A DNA stretch of 12,183 bases from DAOTYX01 sp034434635 (GTDB lineage Bacteria; Chloroflexota; Anaerolineae; B4-G1; DUEL01), in assembly GCA_034434635.1 (NCBI GenBank), contig DAOTYX010000005.1, positions 1 to 12,183 of the forward strand, in the 5' to 3' direction. Below the pieces are notes generated by a model that searched no databases, was not told the origin of the DNA, and saw only the letters and a program-made list of their open reading frames with translations. Shown here one piece after another: positions 6,223 to 12,183 of the stretch. Within the stretch, counting starts at the first letter, position 1; every line of letters begins with the position of its first letter. The position numbers were made by a program, and so were the translations under genes.

Positions 6223-7276
6223 CGTTACCTCCTTGCCTCTCCTGGGCCGCAGGGGGTTCCTGCTGCGGGCGGTGGGGGTGGAAGAACGGCGGCCGTTCCA
6301 GCCGCCACAGCCCGTACAGCCCGACCAGGGCGACCAGTCCGCCCACAGTGTACCCCTCGATGGCCGAGGCGCGGGTGACGAAGAGGGCGAGCATGCCCAG
6401 CACGAAGCAGACGACGTAGAGGACCAGGACCGCCTCCCGCTGGGTCAACCCCGCGGCCACCAGGCGGTGGGAGATGTGATCCTTGCCCGGCGTGGTCAGC
6501 GGGTTCAGCCCACGACGCAGGCGGGAGAGGATGACCAGGGTGGTGTCGAAGATGGGCAACCCCATCACCAGCACCGGCACCATCCAGGTGACGAAGGTGA
6601 CGTTGTCGGGGAAACGGAGTTTGATGCCGATGGCAGCCAGCATGAAGCCCAGGAACAGCGCCCCGGAATCCCCCATGATGATACTGGCGGGGTTGAGGTT
6701 GTAGAACAGGAAGCCCAGGCAAGCCCCCAGCACCGCCACCGCCAGCGCGCCCACCAGGTACTGGCCGCTGAAGGAACACATCAGCGCGAAATAGGCGGCA
6801 GCGATCGCCGCCATCCCGCCCGCCAGGCCGTCCATGTTGTCCAGCAGGTTGACGCCGTTGGTGATGTACCCCACCCAGAAGACCGTGAGGGGCAGGTCCA
6901 ACAGCGGCTGATGGAAGGTGCCGACGCGCACGCCGGTGGCCCAGAGGAGCAGCGCGGCCAACACCTGGCCGATGATCTTGACGATCGGGCGCACCCCCCA
7001 GCGGTCATCCATCAGCCCCAGGAAGGAAATGCCCGTCGCGCCGATGACGATGGAGCCGAACTGGGCGAAGTTGTGCCACTCCCCCAGTGCTATGGCGGCG
7101 GCCAGCACCGCCAGGAAGATCGCCGCGCCGCCCAACCGCGGCAGCGGACGGGTGTGGATTTTCCGCACCGACGGCTGGTCCATCACCCCCAGGCGGGGAG
7201 CCAGCCAGCGGGCGAGGGGGGTGGCCCCCACCGCCAGCACCAGCGCGCCGGCAAAGACGAGCAGATAGACGGTCAC
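6209..7276 (-). CDS. WecA/MraY-family glycosyl-1-phosphate transferase
   Basis: This 355-residue polytopic membrane enzyme transfers a sugar-1-phosphate from a UDP-sugar to a polyprenyl phosphate, starting a lipid-linked glycan on the cytoplasmic face. The start is GTG at 7276, with AGGAGG four bases upstream and a 4-bp overlap (GTGA) with the ligase-like gene. Motifs in order are DQPSVRKIHTRPLPRLGG at 33-50, the metal-binding GLMDDR at 87-92, the long N..NLLDNMDGLAGG segment at 140-154, MGDSGALFLG at 201-210, PIFDTTLVILSRLRRG at 241-256, and the His motif KDHISHRL at 265-272. This order fits WecA/TagO-like enzymes more than MraY, so GlcNAc-1-phosphate is the likely donor. About ten hydrophobic segments are visible. 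The hydrophilic C-terminal tail from about residue 327 overlaps mntA. Confidence 0.92.
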   Translation of the reverse strand: MTVYLLVFAGALVLAVGATPLARWLAPRLGVMDQPSVRKIHTRPLPRLGGAAIFLAVLAAAIALGEWHNFAQFGSIVIGATGISFLGLMDDRWGVRPIVKIIGQVLAALLLWATGVRVGTFHQPLLDLPLTVFWVGYITNGVNLLDNMDGLAGGMAAIAAAYFALMCSFSGQYLVGALAVAVLGACLGFLFYNLNPASIIMGDSGALFLGFMLAAIGIKLRFPDNVTFVTWMVPVLVMGLPIFDTTLVILSRLRRGLNPLTTPGKDHISHRLVAAGLTQREAVLVLYVVCFVLGMLALFVTRASAIEGYTVGGLVALVGLYGLWRLERPPFFHPHRPQQEPPAAQERQGGNDEEG

Positions 7277-10200
7277 GGAGCCTCCTGCGTGGGTGAGACA
7301 GGTTGTTGCAGTTGCAGGACCAGTTGCTGCAGCCTCGCCTGCTCCGTCTCCGGGGCCAGCAGTAACGCCATCTGCGCTGCCTCCAGGGCTCCGGCGACGT
7401 CGCCGGCGCGGTAACGGGCGATGGCCAGCAGTTCATGGGTTTCCCAGACATCGCTGGCCTCGGGGGCCAACTGGATTGACTGAGAAAGCACGGAGGCCGC
7501 CTGGAGGTTGTCGCCCAACTGCAGATAGAGGCGACCCAGAGCAGCCCAGACACGAGGCTGGTCGGGTTTCAGATCCAGCGCCGTGCGGTAGGCCACCGCC
7601 GCCCCCTCCAGGTCGCCCTCACGGGCCCGCACATCCCCTACGATGAGCCAGGTCTGATCGAAGCCAGGGTCGAGTTCCAGCGACTGGCTGATGCAACGCT
7701 GGTACTCCAGGCTGTCCTGCAGGTAGTAGTAGTTGAGCGTGGCCCACTCGTTCCAGAGGATGGGGTTATGCGGGCTGAGGCGGGTGGCAGTGTCGTAGTA
7801 TTGCGCGGAGAGTTGAAGCAGGAGGTCTCGCTGTCCGCTGTCAGCGGCAGCCGGCATATCGGCCCAGGAACGGTACATACGTGCCAGGTTGGCGCTGTGG
7901 TCGGTGTTGAGCGGGTTGATGGTCTGCGCCTGCAGCAACACCTGCTCCGTCTGCCGCAGGGCCTGGTCCTGCTGTGTGGTGTCGGTGAGGCTGCCGGCAT
8001 ACTCCAGCCAGGCCCGGCCCAGGTAGAGGTAGTAGAAATCCTCCCGCGGCGCCAGCGCAATGGCTGCTTCGTAGTGCGGGATCACCACTGTCCACTGGTT
8101 CTGGTCCTCCCAGGCATTGCCCTGCTTGTAGATGGTATCGGCGCGGATGGGGCGCATGTTGTACTGGTAAGCAGCGACAGGGGCCAGGAAGAGCAACAGG
8201 CCGGCCAGCGCCACACCGATCCAGCCCCAACCCACCTCGACCAGGCGCAAGCGGATAGCGGGATCGAAGAGATAATACACCAGGAGCACAGCCGTCACCG
8301 CGCCTGCAGCCCCCAGGAAAACCAGCAGCAGGGCCGACAGGCGCGTCGCCGCCGTCGCACCGCCCGACGCACCGATGAAGGCCAGGACCAGCCAACCCAG
8401 GAGCGCGATCAAGAGTGTGACCACGCCCGCTGGTGTGCCCCACCTTGTCGGCAGCAGGCGCTCGCCGCTCAGGGCCAGGCCGCCCAGGAGCATCAGCGCC
8501 GCCAGCAAGGCATAATAGGCGACCAACTGGTCCGCGATCCGTCCCGCCTGGGCGATCACGTCGCTGACGCTGTGCAACGTGGCCGTGACGACGCGGGCGT
8601 GCTGACTGGCCAGCGCCAGTCCAAAGATCATACCGATCAGCAGCGCGATGAGCAGGACGATCAGGGCAGCAGTCCACTGTTCGCTCACATTCCGGAAGAC
8701 GCCGGTCCTGGCGATCTGGCTCACCGAGAGCAGGGCGAGCGCCAGCCAGGTCACCCCCACCACCATCAGAATGCCCAGCGAGGTGCGCACCGGCCCGTTG
8801 ATGGCCACCACCGTCAGCGAGTGCCAGAGGATCTGCGCCGGGCTCGTCAGCCGTTCGATGTTGTTGACGAAGTCATAGGCCAGCGTGCCCAGGATCAGCG
8901 CGCCGATGAGCGCCGCGCCCAGGGTGGGCCACAGCCAGCCAGGGCCATAAGAGGTACGGCGGCGTGGCGAGGGGAGCGGCATCCCCTGGCGACGTCGCTT
9001 CCTGCCGCGCGCCGGCCCGGCCGAGGTCGGCGCCGGCCCTGCGAACGACGGTTCCTCCCGGTCGGCGATGCGCTGCAGCCCCAGCAGCACGAACACCCCG
9101 GCCAGCGCCCAGAAGGTCGTCCGCGTCGAAGCGATGGCAATGCCGAAGTTCATCTCGATGAAGTGGGCGACGAAAGAGGAGAAAAGGCCAGCCAGAAGGA
9201 TGAACTCGGCAGGGAGCGCAGGGAGGGGATGCGTCTCCCGGTAGACCGAGAAGCCACAGACAAGCAGGTAGATGAACAGGCCAGCGGTGATACCCATCGG
9301 GATGGCCAGGCCGAAGAAGTGCACGCCCAGCACGAGGCTGGCGATCACCGCTGCCAGCACCCCCCCGACGGCGAGCAGGACGAAGAAGAGCAGCCGGCGG
9401 CTGTCCGGCAGCAGGTTCAACCAGCGCAGGCTGAAGTAGAAGAGGCTGCCGAACAACCACAGGTAGGCGACGAAGCCGGGAACGCCGGTGATGACCAGCG
9501 TGTCCAACGTCTCGTTGTGCGAACGGTCGGGGGAAGCGGTACGCGACTCGTAGTGGCCCAGGAGCGCCGGGTAGAAGGGGTTGTAGGCCACGTACATGGA
9601 TTCCGGGCCGTACCCAACCAGGGGGCGAACGGCATTGAAGGGATCGGCCTGCCAATCCGAACGGGTGAGCGTAGGAGGGTAGGCGATGGGTTCGTGCGGC
9701 AGGATCAGTTGCAACGCCCCTTCCCAGATCAGCGCGCGCACCTTGCCGGTGCCGCTCTCGGCCTGCAACACGTTCGCGATGCGGCCGATAGAGGGCTGCT
9801 GCACCGCCCATTCGTTCAGCGGTCCGCCAGGGTTGACGGCGAAGAAACCGAGGGCGAAGAAGACCACCATCACCAGCGCGCTAATCCACAGCCAGCGCCA
9901 GCCCTGCCGGTTGACGATCATCGCCAGCCAGGCGCCCAATATCACCAGCAGCGCCACCCCCAGCGCCCCCATCGCCGGGAGGCTGCTCTCCTCAGCGGTG
10001 AGCGCGCGAGCGGCGAAGTAGAAGGCCGCTGCCGCCCCCAGCGCGGCCACCAGGCTGCCCAGCCCAAAGAGCGCCCCCCGCCCCAGGTCTGACCAGAAGC
10101 CGCTGTCGCCCGGTTGCCCTTGCCGGGCCTGCCGCTGCAGCGCCAGCAGCCCCACGAACATCCACAGCCCCACACCGAACAGCAACCCCAGCAGCGGGCC

Positions 10201-10944
10201 ACGGCTCTTGGTGTACCAGATGGCGATCACCTGCACGAGGAAGATGAAGATGTACACCGCCGCGCGCAGGATGTCAGCCACGCTGGCCTTCTCCTCGGTC
10301 AGGATGGCGCGGAAGGCCTCCACCACGCGGCTCAGCACCAGTGGCGCGACCATGATGAGGTAGGCCGCGACAAAGATGGCATTCCCCATGTTGGAGGCCA
10401 CGCGCGTCGTCACGTTGCCGCCCCACGGCAGGGGGTCCCGCCCGGAGTGTTGCACGAAGCCGTAAAGGGCGATCGGCAGACTGTTGAGGATCAGCGTGGT
10501 GACGAAGCGGTCCACCTGCGCCCGCGTGCGCATGCGCTCCAGGATGATGAGGAAGATGAGGATGTAAGAGAAGGTGGTGAAGGTGCCCTGTAGCCGCTGG
10601 TAGGAGCCGAAGAAACTGGTGTAGGGGTTGACCGAGAGCGCCGTGCTGACCAGGTAGGCCAGCACGGTCAGCAGGGTGGGCAGAATCAGCGGCGTGCGCC
10701 AGGTGATGCGCGGCTGGGCGCCCGTCGCGCCCCGTTCTCCCCGTCGGGCCACCCACTCCTCCAGCCAACGCACCAACCAGACGGCGGCCATCACCAGGGC
10801 GATGGAACGCAAAGTGGTCAGTTTGTCCGGCTCGAAGACGCGGCTGGAGTAGATGTTGAAGAACAGCGGCGTGACGATGACTGCCGCCAGCCAGCCCGCT
10901 TCCAAAACTCCGTCAAGGAAGACGCTCAATCGTGTTCGTGACAT
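7273..10944 (-). CDS. O-antigen ligase/polymerase-like membrane protein with C-terminal TPRs
   Basis: The protein has 1223 residues, about three times a typical O-antigen ligase. I choose the ATG at 10944, with AGGAG about ten bases upstream, overlapping the epimerase gene by 32 bp; an upstream start at 10995 adds 17 residues. The N-terminal part, to about residue 625, is polytopic and carries Wzy_C/WaaL features: a TKSRGPLLGLL helix start near 245, a periplasmic-type loop with GYGPESM at 444-450, and RSHNETLDTLVITGVPGF at 474-491. A basic Pro-rich stretch at about 626-668 follows, then a second membrane block at about 670-925, then tetratricopeptide repeats at about 936-1198 with clear units such as ALDLKPDQPRVWAALGRLYL. 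Ligases move lipid-linked glycan onto an acceptor and polymerases extend it; which applies is unclear. The TPRs probably bind partner proteins outside the membrane. Confidence 0.87.
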   Translation of the reverse strand: MSRTRLSVFLDGVLEAGWLAAVIVTPLFFNIYSSRVFEPDKLTTLRSIALVMAAVWLVRWLEEWVARRGERGATGAQPRITWRTPLILPTLLTVLAYLVSTALSVNPYTSFFGSYQRLQGTFTTFSYILIFLIILERMRTRAQVDRFVTTLILNSLPIALYGFVQHSGRDPLPWGGNVTTRVASNMGNAIFVAAYLIMVAPLVLSRVVEAFRAILTEEKASVADILRAAVYIFIFLVQVIAIWYTKSRGPLLGLLFGVGLWMFVGLLALQRQARQGQPGDSGFWSDLGRGALFGLGSLVAALGAAAAFYFAARALTAEESSLPAMGALGVALLVILGAWLAMIVNRQGWRWLWISALVMVVFFALGFFAVNPGGPLNEWAVQQPSIGRIANVLQAESGTGKVRALIWEGALQLILPHEPIAYPPTLTRSDWQADPFNAVRPLVGYGPESMYVAYNPFYPALLGHYESRTASPDRSHNETLDTLVITGVPGFVAYLWLFGSLFYFSLRWLNLLPDSRRLLFFVLLAVGGVLAAVIASLVLGVHFFGLAIPMGITAGLFIYLLVCGFSVYRETHPLPALPAEFILLAGLFSSFVAHFIEMNFGIAIASTRTTFWALAGVFVLLGLQRIADREEPSFAGPAPTSAGPARGRKRRRQGMPLPSPRRRTSYGPGWLWPTLGAALIGALILGTLAYDFVNNIERLTSPAQILWHSLTVVAINGPVRTSLGILMVVGVTWLALALLSVSQIARTGVFRNVSEQWTAALIVLLIALLIGMIFGLALASQHARVVTATLHSVSDVIAQAGRIADQLVAYYALLAALMLLGGLALSGERLLPTRWGTPAGVVTLLIALLGWLVLAFIGASGGATAATRLSALLLVFLGAAGAVTAVLLVYYLFDPAIRLRLVEVGWGWIGVALAGLLLFLAPVAAYQYNMRPIRADTIYKQGNAWEDQNQWTVVIPHYEAAIALAPREDFYYLYLGRAWLEYAGSLTDTTQQDQALRQTEQVLLQAQTINPLNTDHSANLARMYRSWADMPAAADSGQRDLLLQLSAQYYDTATRLSPHNPILWNEWATLNYYYLQDSLEYQRCISQSLELDPGFDQTWLIVGDVRAREGDLEGAAVAYRTALDLKPDQPRVWAALGRLYLQLGDNLQAASVLSQSIQLAPEASDVWETHELLAIARYRAGDVAGALEAAQMALLLAPETEQARLQQLVLQLQQPVSPTQEAP

Positions 10945-11911
10945 CCGTATTGTGCTCCTGGAACCATGCCAACGTCCTGCGCAGGCCCTCTTCAAGAGGG
11001 GTGCGCGCCTCGAAGCCCAGCAACTCCCGCGCCCGCGTCACATCGGGGACGCGGCGGCGGGTCTCCTCAAAGTGGGGGCCGTAGGCCGCGGCGGTGGGGA
11101 CGTGGACGATCTCCGAACGGGAACCGGTGATCTGGCGGATCATCTCTGCCAGTTCACCGATGGAGGTCTCCCGGTTCGAGCCGATGTTGAACACGCGGCC
11201 CGCCGCCTCGCGCACCGTGGCCGCGCGGATGGTGCCGTCAATCGTGTCGAAGACGTAGGTAAAGCAGCGCGTCTGCCGGCCGTCATCGTAGACCGTGAGC
11301 GGCTCGCCCTGCAGGGCCTGGGTGATGAAGCGAGCGATGACGCTCCCATAACCGCGCGGGTCGAGCCGCGGGCCGTAGGCGTTGAAGTAGCGCACCGCCG
11401 CCACCGGCAATCCCTTCTTCGCGTAGGCCAGGGCAAAATACTCGTCAATCGCCTTGGCGTCGGAGTAGGACCAGCGGCCCACAGTGGTGGGGCCTAGCAC
11501 GCGGTCGTCATCCTCCCCCAGGGGAACGGCGGTGGATTTGCCGTAGACCTCGGAACTGGAGGCGATGACGGTCCGCACCCAGTACTTGAAGGCCATCTCC
11601 AGTACGTTCTCCGTGCCGCGCACGTTGGTGACGATAGCGCTGAGGGGATCCTCCACCACATACTTGACCCCCACCACGGCTGCCAGATGGTAGATCACCT
11701 CCGCCTGGCGCACCAGTCGCTCGAGAGTGGTGGTATTCAGGATGGAGTCGTTCACGAAGTGGAAACGTTCACTTTCCAGATGGTGAGCGATGTTGTCCAC
11801 CTTGCCCACCGACAGGTTGTCCAGCACGGTGACCTCGTGGCCCTGGCCCATCAGCACGTCCACCAGGTTCGAGCCGATGAAGCCAGCCCCGCCGGTGACG
11901 AGAATCCTCAA
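10913..11911 (-). CDS. NAD-dependent nucleotide-sugar epimerase/dehydratase (extended SDR)
   Basis: The protein has 332 residues. The start is TTG at 11911, supported by a GGAGGAGG site seven bases upstream and by the Rossmann motif TGGAGFIG beginning five residues later; the next internal Met would destroy that motif. Key residues are G7, G10 and G13 for NAD binding, the SSS at 118-120, and the catalytic Y149-X3-K153 in WSYSDAK. FNAYGPRLDPRGYG is near 176-189 and GEPLTVYDDGRQTRCFTYV near 202-220, typical of UDP-sugar 4-epimerases and UDP-glucuronate decarboxylases. The precise reaction cannot be read. Beside a WbpA-like dehydrogenase, epimerisation of a UDP-HexNAc or UDP-uronate is attractive, but that is inferred. 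It is the first gene of the minus-strand operon and overlaps the ligase-like gene. Confidence 0.9.
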   Translation of the reverse strand: MRILVTGGAGFIGSNLVDVLMGQGHEVTVLDNLSVGKVDNIAHHLESERFHFVNDSILNTTTLERLVRQAEVIYHLAAVVGVKYVVEDPLSAIVTNVRGTENVLEMAFKYWVRTVIASSSEVYGKSTAVPLGEDDDRVLGPTTVGRWSYSDAKAIDEYFALAYAKKGLPVAAVRYFNAYGPRLDPRGYGSVIARFITQALQGEPLTVYDDGRQTRCFTYVFDTIDGTIRAATVREAAGRVFNIGSNRETSIGELAEMIRQITGSRSEIVHVPTAAAYGPHFEETRRRVPDVTRARELLGFEARTPLEEGLRRTLAWFQEHNTDVTNTIERLP

Positions 11912-11918
11912 GATGCCA

Positions 11919-11926
11919 CCTCCTCC
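11919..11926 (-). promoter_or_regulatory. Ribosome binding site that fixes the TTG start
   Basis: GGAGGAGG on the minus strand lies seven bases before the TTG at 11911-11909. No ATG or GTG in the same frame lies close enough to serve, and this site is among the strongest in the window, so it decides the start of the sugar epimerase gene. Confidence 0.75.
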
Positions 11927-11946
11927 GACAGCGATAGTGCAACGCG

Positions 11947-11992
11947 ATTCAGAACTCGCTGAATGAAGCCGCTGCCTTTCCCACGCAGCAGC
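11947..11992 (-). other. Two hairpins in the leader of the glycan operon
   Basis: The untranslated leader upstream of the epimerase gene can form two stem-loops. One pairs 11947-11952 with 11959-11964 (six perfect pairs, six-base loop). The other pairs 11968-11975 with 11985-11992 (eight pairs, one of them G-U in the minus-strand RNA, nine-base loop). They are three bases apart and end about 20 bases before the ribosome binding site. No T-run follows, and no known riboswitch class is recognised. Confidence 0.35.
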
Positions 11993-12013
11993 TCAATTTG
12001 GCCGCGTCGCCGT

Positions 12014-12041
12014 ATGTTACCCCAATCGTCCGAAAAATCAA
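12014..12041 (-). promoter_or_regulatory. Candidate sigma-70-type promoter of the glycan operon
   Basis: Reading the minus strand, TTGATT (12041-12036) and TAACAT (12019-12014) are separated by 16 bases and each matches the housekeeping consensus at four of six positions. The stretch is visibly richer in A and T than its surroundings. Transcription would begin near 12007 and give a leader of about 95 bases before the TTG start. It is the best match I see in the gene-free right end, but consensus matching alone is weak evidence. Confidence 0.4.
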
Positions 12042-12110
12042 GTAGGGACGGAGCATTTGGGTGTTCGAAGCAGAAGCGATTTAGGCTACGTCGATGCTGC
12101 TTTTCCCGCC

Positions 12111-12169
12111 CGGAGTCGAGGCTTCAGCCGGTTTGAGCCACGTTTGCGCCGGCTAAAGCCTCGACTCCG
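12111..12169. repeat. Long near-perfect inverted repeat (palindromic element)
   Basis: Bases 12111-12131 are the reverse complement of 12149-12169 at 20 of 21 positions, with a 17-base spacer. The single mismatch becomes a G-U pair in RNA made from the minus strand, so that transcript could form an uninterrupted 21-bp stem. A second inverted pair of nine bases (12045-12053 with 12165-12173) partly encloses it. The size and the CCGGCT-AAGCC-TCGACTCC type of sequence resemble dispersed intergenic palindromes (REP-like or small MITE-like elements). Only one copy is visible here, so that class is inferred. The sequence after the stem has no T-run on either strand. Confidence 0.75.
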
Positions 12170-12183
12170 TCCCCAGATTGGGA

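Noticed and set aside
6206..7414. A 402-codon open frame on the plus strand
   Set aside because: It is antisense to the WecA-like gene, whose motifs are unambiguous; the composition is again His/Gln/Arg-rich.
7768..10092. A 774-codon open frame on the plus strand
   Set aside because: It is antisense to the ligase-like gene and rich in Gln, His, Arg and Asp, with no hydrophobic core or known motif. High GC removes stops from this frame; the opposite strand encodes a clear membrane protein.
12111..12169. Inverted repeat as a CRISPR unit or intrinsic terminator
   Set aside because: There is only one unit with no regular spacers, and no T-run follows the stem on either strand.

Overview
The window is a GC-rich bacterial chromosome segment. 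Two short counts outside 5.58-6.22 kb and general inspection suggest about 65-72% GC. Dense gene packing, frequent GTG/TTG starts with strong Shine-Dalgarno sequences, and a very long O-antigen-ligase-like protein with a TPR tail suggest an environmental Chloroflexota-like lineage. That assignment is an inference: no rRNA or lineage marker is present.

Plus strand, 1-2485: a three-gene cluster truncated at the left edge. It holds the end of a cupin protein, a UPF0261/Tm-1-like ATP-binding protein, and a TIM-barrel protein of the phosphoenolpyruvate hydrolase-like family. The last two overlap by 4 bp and correspond to the two halves of the tomato Tm-1 protein. Their biochemical role is unknown.

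Minus strand, 11911 down to 2487: ten tightly packed or overlapping genes that look like one long transcription unit. In transcription order they are: an NAD-dependent sugar epimerase/dehydratase (TTG start); a 1223-residue O-antigen ligase/polymerase-like protein with TPRs; a WecA/MraY-family glycosyl-1-phosphate transferase; an MntA antitoxin; a HepT toxin; a UDP-N-acetylhexosamine 6-dehydrogenase; a VTT/DedA-type membrane protein; a Trm112-like zinc protein; a small two-helix membrane protein; and a HEAT-repeat protein. The sugar genes suggest surface polysaccharide synthesis: activated uronic-type sugars are made, a lipid-linked glycan is started, and the chain is polymerised or ligated.

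The MntA/HepT pair sits inside this operon on an island of about 50% GC, against about 70% in flanking sequence, and its start is embedded in the end of the transferase gene. The HepT Tyr that MntA modifies in studied systems is His here. This is the most notable oddity in the window.

Right end, 11912-12183: no gene. It holds a candidate promoter for the minus-strand operon, two leader hairpins, and a long near-perfect inverted repeat that looks like one copy of a dispersed palindromic element. The two transcription units converge near 2486 with a single base between their stop codons.
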